The translations under genes and the position numbers were made by a program. A model generated the notes under the pieces. That model did not search any database and had not been told where the DNA came from. It saw only the letters and a program-made list of their open reading frames with translations. Of a DNA stretch of 49,711 bases, positions 27,001-33,150 are shown in pieces (position 1 is the stretch's first letter; every line of letters starts with the position of its first letter). The DNA is taken from positions 1 to 49,711 of the forward strand of contig JAPYSW010000004.1 of NCBI GenBank assembly GCA_029936395.1, given 5' to 3'. Origin of the DNA: Candidatus Poseidoniia archaeon. Its GTDB lineage: Archaea; Thermoplasmatota; Poseidoniia; MGIII; CG-Epi1.

Positions 27001-27404
27001 ATTCTGAAATTATAAGAACGCAAGAAAATTTTGATTATACCTTTGATAAAGATGGAACTTATAGTATTAGCTTAACTGTTACGGATAATTCGCAAGATAG
27101 TCATGCTTGGCAAGGAAGTATTGTTGTAGAAAAAATTGTAGTAAATAGTAACAATAATGAAGATGGTGAAAGCAATATAATACTGATAGGAGGAACTATA
27201 GCCGTAATCGGGATTATAGGTGCCATAATCGGAATGAAATATTTTAGAACTGAAGAAGAAGAGGACTTCTTTGACTTTGAAGAAATGGGACCAACAAATT
27301 TATCATGTCCTAATTGTTCGGGTATAATAACAATAACAACTGATCAAAGACCAATTCGTGTCGGATGTCCTATGTGTCAAGCTCAGTTTGATATTAAAGA
27401 ATAA
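24057..27404 (+). CDS. Membrane-anchored subtilisin-like (S8) protease with CARDB/PKD domains and cytoplasmic zinc ribbon
   Basis: A 1115-aa exported protease. The signal peptide is followed by a propeptide-like region (about 45-130). The S8 catalytic domain has Asp in NVAVLDTGVDNEHE, His in DGHGTHVAS and Ser in GTSMATPIVSG. Asp-rich loops (GEDGDGDDNGDGIQD) look calcium-binding. About four CARDB domains and one PKD domain (NAEESYDSDGTIIKYEW) follow, then a transmembrane helix (IILIGGTIAVIGIIGAIIGM). After it, on the predicted inner side, is a zinc ribbon: CPNC ... CPMC. A zinc ribbon on the cytoplasmic tail of an external protease is unusual. The stop lies 1 bp from the convergent pyrD stop. 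Confidence 0.92.
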   Translation: MRCLGIVTFLVLSTLMPMVSMAEEEPKFDSTFFDLNANGLDDRIEPLINIQEEIDVILMFTERPTQLHHTEINNIEIEVTHVYKYINAIRLDDVPSNKIFELTKISNLKIVEWQAPVHTFLDTAASAIKVRESSEYSPVVWDNNVYGEGINVAVLDTGVDNEHETFDVFEDQGVRRFIAGMNCDGGCPTDDDGNYQFTTEEDSSEDPDDFDGHGTHVASTVLGMGGDTGEDGDGDDNGDGIQDYLGIAPAARLIDMKVMADWGSGSSADINEAIEACIENVNTDWENDGEKNNGIHVMSMSLGTTSGSDGSDSQSQLVNQANAAGIVVVIAMGNDGDEEVPSPASADWSVAVGAMDNMNNINRNDDDLASYSNYGPRDDDGDSDRWDELKPSIVAPGSDITAAQGHSNFFGESSASGWTAKSGTSMATPIVSGLVALLLEADISLRPTSNSNPARDRLQEYSEAWDGEHDGSASEPDENEKYNYYYGNGYIDGYEIVDINQPDAVITEISTVPEEPVEGDTVTISIKVENEGNMDIDSSAIKLFVDQNEIEDDNSLGTINVGSNTIWTYDWTPNEGEYELQAEVYDVNPSEGNIDNNLFDTTISVSEAPADGADLAITEVWTDDNDPIHNEHINIYAKIKNQGTEEAIDFELRWYDDDVRFATLEGASVDVDEEITISGKWVAKEGESNLIARLVSIEPEDQNNNNDNRMFSINVGPPPEEPDFTPANINIEGTLEEGQELTISFEINNLGKTNGNIDYKLMIDSVTIDDGNLDVGAEGTEIVSYDWEAEKGNHNIKISLDNSDPVETTEDNNEVTKEVEIQEPKENFELKSISWNDPLTVGESTTIIVTINNNGGKSGIATITTYAKDSLIAQTDIEVSAGQEEMVSFEWTPYEPGSIQIKAQIENVEETITKYAFVQEPEEENLEPVAIGMIYINDLASSNSLLTVVKQEDKITFNAEESYDSDGTIIKYEWTILHISDNSEIIRTQENFDYTFDKDGTYSISLTVTDNSQDSHAWQGSIVVEKIVVNSNNNEDGESNIILIGGTIAVIGIIGAIIGMKYFRTEEEEDFFDFEEMGPTNLSCPNCSGIITITTDQRPIRVGCPMCQAQFDIKE

Positions 27405-27405
27405 A

Positions 27406-28521
27406 TTAAGATTTAAGACCTACAGCCTCGGAAATTGAATTAAGACCTTCATCTTTTACACGTTTTTTAAGGCCTGATATTATATTTTTAGCAATACCAG
27501 GGCCCTCAAATACCAAACCAGTATAAAGTTGAATTAAAGAAGCACCAGCGGTTATTTTTTCCCAAGCATCATCTGCTGTGAAAATACCACCTACTCCAAT
27601 AATTGGAATATTTCCCTCTGATATTTTGTAAATTTTACGAATCATCTCGGTACTTTTACTATTGAGAGGTGCACCACTTAATCCTCCAATTTCTTTGTAT
27701 ATCTTTTCAGATGAAACGTTTTTCGTCTCAGGTCTCTCTATTGTTGTATTTGTAGCAACTATTCCTGAAATATTGTATTTCTTAACCAATTCTACAATAT
27801 CTTCTAAGAAACCATCATCCAACTCAGGAGCTATCTTTACTAAAATGGGTTTTTCTATATTACCTTCATCATTAGAACATTCTTTATTCGTTTCACAACA
27901 CTTCTTTATTATCAATTCTAAATTTTTAGCCTCTTGAAGATCCCTAAGTCCGGGAGTATTTGGAGAACTCACATTTATTACAAAGAAATCGGCATGCATC
28001 CACAATATCTTAATTGAACCTGAATAATCTGAAGGTGCATCTTTCAATGGTGTCACTCTAGATTTTCCGAGGTTAATGCCTACTGGAGAATCAGGCCAAA
28101 GCCCCTTATCTTTCCAAAACTGCAACTGTTTTTGAAGTGCTTGTGCACCTATGTTATTGAAACCCATTCTATTGATAAGTGCTTTATCCTTACCAACTCT
28201 AAACATTCTTGGTTTGGGATTGCCTGGCTGATCATGAAGTGTTACCCCTCCTATTTCACAAAAACCATAACCTATAGATTGCCATGAAGGAACTGCAGCA
28301 CCATTCTTGTCCATTCCTGCAGCAATCCCAAGCGGGTTTGGAAAATCTAGGCCAATGACATTTACAGGAAGTTCAGGAGAACTATACAGGTTCCCAAGTA
28401 ATGATGTTAGAAGGCGAGAACGACTTGTCCTTGCTAATGTAGAGATTATACGATTATGAGCTTTTTCAGAATCCTGTAAAAAAACTGCCGGGCGCAGAAT
28501 TGTTCTGTAAAGAAAGCTCAT
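27406..28521 (-). CDS. pyrD: Dihydroorotate dehydrogenase, class 2 (quinone-linked)
   Basis: Fourth step of de novo pyrimidine synthesis. The 371-aa length and N-terminal extension (SFLYRTILRPAVFLQDSEKAHN), together with catalytic Ser in INVSSPNTPGLR, mark the membrane-associated class 2 enzyme, which passes electrons to quinone. The FMN-binding patterns NPLGIAAGMDKNG, FCEIGGVT and IIGVGGI are intact. Many archaea use the class 1B enzyme with PyrK, so this type suggests acquisition from bacteria and a link to the respiratory chain. Confidence 0.94.
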   Translation of the reverse strand: MSFLYRTILRPAVFLQDSEKAHNRIISTLARTSRSRLLTSLLGNLYSSPELPVNVIGLDFPNPLGIAAGMDKNGAAVPSWQSIGYGFCEIGGVTLHDQPGNPKPRMFRVGKDKALINRMGFNNIGAQALQKQLQFWKDKGLWPDSPVGINLGKSRVTPLKDAPSDYSGSIKILWMHADFFVINVSSPNTPGLRDLQEAKNLELIIKKCCETNKECSNDEGNIEKPILVKIAPELDDGFLEDIVELVKKYNISGIVATNTTIERPETKNVSSEKIYKEIGGLSGAPLNSKSTEMIRKIYKISEGNIPIIGVGGIFTADDAWEKITAGASLIQLYTGLVFEGPGIAKNIISGLKKRVKDEGLNSISEAVGLKS

Positions 28522-28565
28522 CTAAAAATTAAGTCGATAAATAGTCCAATATAAGCTTAATGGAA

Positions 28566-28760
28566 CTATTCGTCTAAACTCTCCTCTGATTCCATAATAT
28601 TGAGAACTACACTAATAATTCCTAATAGTGATAGCAAGGCACCTAAAACTAGCATCCAAATTGGAGAATCTTTCCATTCATACCAAGACAATGAAATAAT
28701 TAAACCTACTAAAAGAAAAAGTGCTGATACAACCTGCTTAAAGAGTAAAGACACAGACAC
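28566..28760 (-). CDS. Small two-helix membrane protein
   Basis: A 64-aa protein with two predicted transmembrane segments (VVSALFLLVGLIISLSWYEW and PIWMLVLGALLSLLGIISVVLNI) and an acidic tail (MESEESLDE). Starts at GTG 28760 or, better spaced from the box A at about 28778, GTG 28754. Function not recognised. It is divergent from a glycosyltransferase gene and shares its promoter. Confidence 0.65.
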   Translation of the reverse strand: MSVSLLFKQVVSALFLLVGLIISLSWYEWKDSPIWMLVLGALLSLLGIISVVLNIMESEESLDE

Positions 28761-28771
28761 CTAGTGGAGTT

Positions 28772-28788
28772 GGTCTTAAAACCAGACC
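28772..28788. promoter_or_regulatory. Bidirectional box A in a GGTCT/AGACC dyad
   Basis: A TTAAAA core is flanked by the exact inverted repeat GGTCT (28772-28776) and AGACC (28784-28788). It lies 24-27 nt from the start codons on both sides (GTG 28754 minus, ATG 28804 plus). The arrangement resembles the cysS-fpg divergent promoter, suggesting a repeated design or a regulator site. Confidence 0.5.
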
Positions 28789-28803
28789 TCCATAAACCCT
28801 AGT

Positions 28804-29481
28804 ATGAGCATAAGCTTGACTGTAATTATTCCTACGTTAAACGAAGGTGAATCTATAGGGCCCACTATTGATCAAATTCCACGTAATTTACCTTGGTTAG
28901 ATGTAAAAGTTCTAATTATTGATGGAAATTCAACGGATAACACAGTTGAAGAGGCTGAGAAACAAGGAGCTATTGTTCATAATGAACCACGTAAAGGTTA
29001 CGGGAGAGCATACAAAACTGGCTTTAGTTTAGTAGATACTGATTACGTAGCTACAATTGATGGTGATACTACATATCCCGCAGATAAGATACCTCACGTT
29101 CTTGCATTCTTAATTAATAATAATTTAGATTATGTAACATGTAATAGATTGGATAAAATGGACAAAGATGCAATGTCTATTACTCATAAGATTGGTAATT
29201 GGGGATTAACATTTGGAACTAATTTATTTCATGGAATTAATATCAAAGATTCACAAAGCGGTATGTGGGTATTCAAGAAAGAAGTTATTTCAAAAGTAAA
29301 ATTAACAAGTGATGGAATGCCTCTTTCTGAAGAGTTTAAGATTGAAGCCTTTAAACGAGGATTAAGAGCAATCGAGATACCTGTACCATTTCATGCAAGA
29401 GTTGGGGAAGTAAAACTAAATACTTGGAAAGATGGGATTTGGAATTTATGGTTTTTAGTTACTAAAATGAGAGATTTCTAG
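28804..29481 (+). CDS. Family 2 glycosyltransferase (dolichol-phosphate mannose synthase-like)
   Basis: A 225-aa GT-A fold enzyme with N-terminal LTVIIPTLNEGESIGPTID, the nucleotide-binding IIDGNSTDNTVEEA, the metal-binding ATIDGDTTYPAD (DGD) and the acceptor-side DSQSGMWVF. It has no C-terminal membrane helices, unlike long DPM1 forms. It probably transfers a hexose from a nucleotide sugar to a polyprenyl phosphate for surface glycosylation, consistent with the many secreted proteins here. The acceptor is inferred. Confidence 0.85.
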   Translation: MSISLTVIIPTLNEGESIGPTIDQIPRNLPWLDVKVLIIDGNSTDNTVEEAEKQGAIVHNEPRKGYGRAYKTGFSLVDTDYVATIDGDTTYPADKIPHVLAFLINNNLDYVTCNRLDKMDKDAMSITHKIGNWGLTFGTNLFHGINIKDSQSGMWVFKKEVISKVKLTSDGMPLSEEFKIEAFKRGLRAIEIPVPFHARVGEVKLNTWKDGIWNLWFLVTKMRDF

Positions 29482-29482
29482 A

Positions 29483-30505
29483 TTAATCATTACCATTACA
29501 AGCGCCATCTTTCACATCACAAATATGAAACCATTTCCAAGTACTTTGACCATATTTGGGTGAGTTATCCGTTCCTAAATTATTAGTGAATTCTATTATA
29601 AGAGCGTAGTCTCCGCTACCCTTGGCTCCGTATATTTCATCTATATCAAAAAGGACTGGATTGAAAGCTGCACCAGCTTCAATATTACCTGATTGATAAA
29701 TAAACTTCATTTCATCACCTGAGTATTCAAAATCAATAACCTCAACTGAAACAGGATCTCTAGAATCATCATTATCCCAATACTCTTCACCTTTTCCAGA
29801 GTCGAATATCTCTTCTGAATGGTAAACTGTAATTTGGCCACTAACATATGGCACTACCATGATTGACTCACCTGAACTAGAATCTTCTTTATTGAGTATC
29901 TCACTGAAGAAATGTAAATTAGTTATAATTCCCTCCGAATCTTTGTCGATAGGCTCGCTACCATCGAAAAGAACTAGGTCAAACAGTGCACTGTCTGCAA
30001 ATTTATTAAGATTTACGGAGTCTGTAGCTTTCTGACCACCAAGTTCGATTTCAACCATATAATTTCCATTCATTTCAAATAAGTCTGAATACGATATCGA
30101 AACTGAAGTTTTACCACTATCATCTAAAGAAAATGAACCTTGAGATACTTGGATAGGACTGTCATAATACTCTACTGAACTTGGTGTGACAATAACTTTG
30201 TAGCTACCTTCTTTAGCCAGTTTACCAAAAGCTGGAGATGCTGCAAAAACACTAAAAGTGAATGTTACATCATTCTCATCTTTACCTTCATTGACATCAA
30301 TAAGGAGTGTAAGAGTTCCTGCACCCGAATAAAAACCAAAGTTAGTGAAAATCATAGAAGAAACCAATAATAAAATGACTAGAGAAACTCCAATAGCTAT
30401 TCTCAAATTTGTAAAAACAATAAGTTTAGTGCCTGAATCTGAGTCATCATCCCACTCTTCATCATCCCACTCTTCATCATCCCAGTCCTCATCAGCTGAC
30501 GGCAT
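29483..30505 (-). CDS. Membrane protein with acidic Trp-rich N-terminal tract and extracytoplasmic beta domains
   Basis: The start is ATG 30505 (PSADEDWDDEEW...), chosen because a GGCTTTAAG box lies about 27 nt upstream; the ATG at 30514 is the alternative. After a tail of three DDEEW-like units comes one transmembrane helix (IAIGVSLVILLLVSSMIFTNFG). A long outer region of beta-sandwich type with two Cys near the end (ICDVKDGACNGND) follows. It is probably a type II membrane protein with the acidic tail inside. No family recognised. It converges with the glycosyltransferase gene, 1 bp apart. Confidence 0.75.
   Translation of the reverse strand: MPSADEDWDDEEWDDEEWDDDSDSGTKLIVFTNLRIAIGVSLVILLLVSSMIFTNFGFYSGAGTLTLLIDVNEGKDENDVTFTFSVFAASPAFGKLAKEGSYKVIVTPSSVEYYDSPIQVSQGSFSLDDSGKTSVSISYSDLFEMNGNYMVEIELGGQKATDSVNLNKFADSALFDLVLFDGSEPIDKDSEGIITNLHFFSEILNKEDSSSGESIMVVPYVSGQITVYHSEEIFDSGKGEEYWDNDDSRDPVSVEVIDFEYSGDEMKFIYQSGNIEAGAAFNPVLFDIDEIYGAKGSGDYALIIEFTNNLGTDNSPKYGQSTWKWFHICDVKDGACNGND
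30446..30490 (-). repeat. Three tandem 15-bp repeats coding for DDEEW
   Basis: The unit ATCATCCCACTCTTC (plus strand) occurs exactly twice (30446-30460, 30461-30475) and a third time with two changes (30476-30490). It stays in frame and encodes the acidic, tryptophan-spaced tail of the membrane protein. Near-identity of the first two copies suggests recent slippage expansion. Confidence 0.85.
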
Positions 30506-30554
30506 ATGACGCATTCTGTATGTTAGTTCTTAAAGCCTTTCCATATCAATTAAA

Positions 30555-31844
30555 TTAATTGGAAATTGGCGGAACTTGCTCATGTTTACCAATGACATGA
30601 CTCAAAAAATCATGCTTCAACGCACCCTTTGCAATAAGGGCTAATACCTTATTCTTAATCTTTGAAGCTGGCATTGAGCCAACAAACATGTGTGTAAAGA
30701 ATTTTTTGGTTTCTTCATCTAAAGCTGCATATTTAATTAAACTATTAGGCATAACCATTAGTAAATGCCAACCAACTTTTAACCATTCCAAATCATCACC
30801 CCATTTACCACTCCAGGCATTATGATAAAGCATCATAGACTGCTTGTCAAATTTACCCTCTTTGAATAAGGCATCTAATGATTCCGCTGCAATACGGCCT
30901 GAATCTAAAGCATAATACAAACCTTCACCAGACAATGGTGAAACAAAACCACCTGCATCACCAATAACTAACATTCGATCACCAACAGTACATTTCATTC
31001 CCATTCCTACGGGAATATTTGAACCTGCAATCATTTTCCGATTAACTTCTATATCTTTAGGGAACCAGCCTTGTTCTTTCAAAGTATCAACATAATCAAG
31101 CAAATATTGACGTTCGTCCCATTTAGGATTATCTTTCTTAAGTTTCTTAATAATAGAACGAGGACATCCTATTCCAACGTTAAGAACAGTATCTTTAGAA
31201 AATGACCAACCATAACCATCTAAATTCTGATATTTGACATGAGCCATTGAAATACGTTCCTTGCCATATACTCTATCCATATATTCTCTACCTACTTCGA
31301 CTTCAAAATAAAGTGCAGTTGCAATGTCTTCATCTTTCCATTTCATAGGCATATTCTCTATTTCTCTAATTCTGCGAGAAACCATGTCAAAAGAACCTCC
31401 TGCACCAATTATTACATCGCTTGACAGTTCTTTACCATTTCTTAATTTAGTTACAACCTTATCCTCATTTACTTCAAAACTCTTTACAGCTACACCCTCA
31501 ATCAAAGTAGCACCTTCAGCGACAGCATATTTCACTAAAGTATTATCAAATTTTAAACGGCGGATATTGTAAAAGAAAGGCTTTTCACTAACATAATCTA
31601 CAGGTGTAAAATCAGGACCATAAACTATTCCACGAAAACATTTAGATTCAAGAAAGTCATCCCAATTAGAAATAATATGATCGAATTCTTCAATATGAAC
31701 ACACAAACCTCCGCCACAAGCTTTCTCGCGAGGGAATGTTGCTCTATCTACTAATGCTACTTTTTTCCCTTGTTTAGCCAAATAATAAGCTGCCGTTGCT
31801 CCAGCGGGGCCTGCACCCTCAACTAAAACATCATAATGATTCAA
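30555..31844 (-). CDS. Geranylgeranyl reductase family FAD-dependent oxidoreductase
   Basis: A 429-aa flavoprotein. The dinucleotide-binding GxGxxG is in YDVLVEGAGPAGATAAYYLA, then PREKACGGGLC (the conserved Gly-rich loop with Cys), and the second FAD motif is VIGDAGGFVSPLSGEGLYYAL. This family saturates geranylgeranyl chains of archaeal ether lipids and also acts on quinone tails. It overlaps the S17e gene by 4 nt (ATGA-type), so lipid saturation is tied to ribosomal protein expression. No transmembrane helix; probably a peripheral membrane enzyme. Confidence 0.92.
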   Translation of the reverse strand: MNHYDVLVEGAGPAGATAAYYLAKQGKKVALVDRATFPREKACGGGLCVHIEEFDHIISNWDDFLESKCFRGIVYGPDFTPVDYVSEKPFFYNIRRLKFDNTLVKYAVAEGATLIEGVAVKSFEVNEDKVVTKLRNGKELSSDVIIGAGGSFDMVSRRIREIENMPMKWKDEDIATALYFEVEVGREYMDRVYGKERISMAHVKYQNLDGYGWSFSKDTVLNVGIGCPRSIIKKLKKDNPKWDERQYLLDYVDTLKEQGWFPKDIEVNRKMIAGSNIPVGMGMKCTVGDRMLVIGDAGGFVSPLSGEGLYYALDSGRIAAESLDALFKEGKFDKQSMMLYHNAWSGKWGDDLEWLKVGWHLLMVMPNSLIKYAALDEETKKFFTHMFVGSMPASKIKNKVLALIAKGALKHDFLSHVIGKHEQVPPISN

Positions 31845-32032
31845 TTCCGTTCCTGTTTCCGGTAACGAGTTACATAACCTGTAATTCTATTACGCATAGT
31901 TAAACTTCCCACATCTGTTAATTCTCCTACGACTAATTTATTATGATCAAAATCCTCAGTAAATCTCTCAGGAAAATTCCTAACTAATTCTATAGCTACG
32001 CGTTTGATGTATGTTGGCCTTACTCTACCCAT
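31841..32032 (-). CDS. rps17e: 30S ribosomal protein S17e
   Basis: A 63-aa archaeal/eukaryotic ribosomal protein: MGRVRPTYIKRVAIELV, then FTEDFDHNKLVVGEL and a basic end VTRYRKQ match the family throughout. A palindromic box CTATAAATAG is centred about 27 nt upstream of the ATG at 32032, consistent with a leaderless mRNA. Confidence 0.95.
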   Translation of the reverse strand: MGRVRPTYIKRVAIELVRNFPERFTEDFDHNKLVVGELTDVGSLTMRNRITGYVTRYRKQERN

Positions 32033-32054
32033 GCATCCGCTTCACTTTTGGCCT

Positions 32055-32064
32055 CTATTTATAG
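32055..32064 (-). promoter_or_regulatory. Box A for the S17e-geranylgeranyl reductase operon
   Basis: CTATAAATAG on the minus strand, about 27 nt before the S17e start. It lies in the 98-bp divergent gap, the longest non-coding stretch near here. A second box for the opposite gene lies at 32101-32110. Confidence 0.6.
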
Positions 32065-32100
32065 TCTATTACCAATTACGGCTGTATTATTCGAGAGCAA

Positions 32101-32110
32101 AATAATTATA
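32101..32110 (+). promoter_or_regulatory. Box A for the PRC-barrel gene
   Basis: AATAATTATA is centred about 25 nt before the GTG at 32131, supporting that GTG as a leaderless start. Confidence 0.5.
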
Positions 32111-32130
32111 TGGAGACCCGATAACCAACT

Positions 32131-32436
32131 GTGCTTAATGAAGCCTCAAGACTAGCTGGACTGACGGTTTATACCAGAAATGGACAACGTTTAGGCGTTG
32201 TTCATGATGTGTTACTTGACACAACACAACGTGTAATTTCCGCATTATTAATTACAGGAACGACACCCAGACTTGTTAAAGATAGTGAAAATATAATCAT
32301 ACCATATAGATGGGTTCAGGACCTAGATGACGTTATTATATTGAGATACTTTCCAGAAAAAATAGAATTAGCCAATAATGAAACTACAGAATTTAAATTC
32401 GAAGATGACGATGATGAATTTTATGATGAAAATTAG
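32131..32436 (+). CDS. PRC-barrel domain protein
   Basis: A 101-aa protein starting at GTG. The PRC barrel spans residues about 5-80 (LAGLTVYTRNGQRLGVVHDVLLDT, then ISALLITG and IIIPYRWVQDLDDVIIL), ending in a strongly acidic tail (EDDDDEFYDEN). Archaeal PRC-barrel proteins occur in RNA metabolism and, in haloarchaea, in the cell-division machinery. Which applies cannot be decided here. It stands alone, followed by a tRNA gene with its own promoter. Confidence 0.85.
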   Translation: MLNEASRLAGLTVYTRNGQRLGVVHDVLLDTTQRVISALLITGTTPRLVKDSENIIIPYRWVQDLDDVIILRYFPEKIELANNETTEFKFEDDDDEFYDEN

Positions 32437-32455
32437 GCGAATACAAATACCAACG

Positions 32456-32465
32456 TTTTTTTATG
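32456..32465 (+). promoter_or_regulatory. Box A for tRNA-Gln
   Basis: TTTTTTTATG lies about 26-30 nt before the tRNA 5' end, the spacing expected for archaeal RNA polymerase initiation at or just before the mature end. Confidence 0.55.
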
Positions 32466-32490
32466 CACCGAACCAAGCTGAACCTTGTTC

Positions 32491-32566
32491 AGCCCCGTAG
32501 TGTAGCGGTCCATCATTTGAGACTCTGGATCTTGAGACCCAGGTTCGAATCCTGGCGGGGCTACCA
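32491..32566 (+). tRNA. tRNA-Gln (anticodon CUG)
   Basis: A full cloverleaf can be folded: acceptor AGCCCCG paired with CGGGGCT, anticodon loop CUCUGGA with anticodon CUG, T-arm CCAGG-TTCGAAT-CCTGG, discriminator A and an encoded CCA. The first pair is A1-U72, the weak pair that marks archaeal tRNA-Gln for the GatDE transamidation route. The D-stem has one mismatch and the anticodon stem has G-U closing pairs. No intron is present. Confidence 0.93.
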
Positions 32567-32576
32567 CTAATTAATC
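32567..32576 (+). promoter_or_regulatory. Box A directly after tRNA-Gln
   Basis: CTAATTAATC begins at the first base after the tRNA CCA end and is centred about 23 nt before the GTG at 32594. It would give the small membrane gene a leaderless transcript independent of the tRNA. Confidence 0.4.
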
Positions 32577-32593
32577 CCAACCAATAAGACATT

Positions 32594-32767
32594 GTGAACT
32601 GGTGGACTATCCTTTTTGGAATTATGCTTGTCATTGCCTTAGTATGTGGGTGGCTAGTATGGGTCTCACGTTTTGTGTGGCAAGACCAAAAATTAGCTAT
32701 AAGATATGCTGCAATAAGTGGTGCTGCAACTTTAGTTGTGATGATAATAGGAATGGAAAAATTATGA
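32594..32767 (+). CDS. 57-aa two-helix membrane protein upstream of the PqqD-like gene
   Basis: A short ORF from GTG 32594 to TGA 32767. It encodes NWWTILFGIMLVIALVCGW, a middle VSRFVWQDQKLAIRY and a second hydrophobic stretch AAISGAATLVVMIIGMEKL. Its end overlaps the next ATG (ATGA), a coupling typical of true genes in this sequence. Function unknown. Proximity to a PqqD-like protein raises the possibility of a functional pair, but nothing in the sequence proves it. Confidence 0.6.
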   Translation: MNWWTILFGIMLVIALVCGWLVWVSRFVWQDQKLAIRYAAISGAATLVVMIIGMEKL

Positions 32768-33102
32768 AAAAAAACGAGATCTTACTAAAAAAACCAACTA
32801 AGAATCCCGACCCCAAAATAAGTTCAAAGAATGATGGAGATGTAGTTGTAATAACCTATCCTAAAGATTTTGGATCCATAGAAAAATGGTTTCACGACAG
32901 AATCGGAGGTCCAGAAATAATCAAAAGACCTCTTGACAAATATACTACTCTTATTTGGGAACTGTGTAATGGTAAAAATTCAGTTAAGGACATAGTGGAT
33001 ATCTTTGATTCACGATTTGGAGAAGAAGTAGCACCTGCGGCCAGTAGAGTACAAATATTTCTTGAAAAATTACTAGAATTAAACCTAATAATACTAGAAT
33101 AA
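32764..33102 (+). CDS. PqqD-like small protein (RRE-type fold)
   Basis: The start is ATG 32764 (MKKNEILLKKP). The longer frame from 32602 reads out-of-frame through the upstream small gene and is rejected. The 112-aa protein shows the PqqD pattern: a beta hairpin region, then LDKYTTLIWELCNGKNSVKDIVDIFDSRFG and a C-terminal helix ending EKLLELNLIILE. PqqD/RRE domains bind leader peptides for radical-SAM or other peptide-modifying enzymes, but no such enzyme is nearby. It may be an orphan RRE or act with the coupled 57-aa membrane protein. Confidence 0.75.
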   Translation: MKKNEILLKKPTKNPDPKISSKNDGDVVVITYPKDFGSIEKWFHDRIGGPEIIKRPLDKYTTLIWELCNGKNSVKDIVDIFDSRFGEEVAPAASRVQIFLEKLLELNLIILE

Positions 33103-33150
33103 TTCAAACCAATATTATTATATCCTATATCAGAAGGACCATATTAGTAG

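Noticed and set aside
32602-32763. Upstream extension of the PqqD-like frame
   Set aside because: It gives a Cys/Trp-rich nonsense leader, whereas the other frame encodes a coherent 57-aa membrane protein ending in ATGA at the preferred start.
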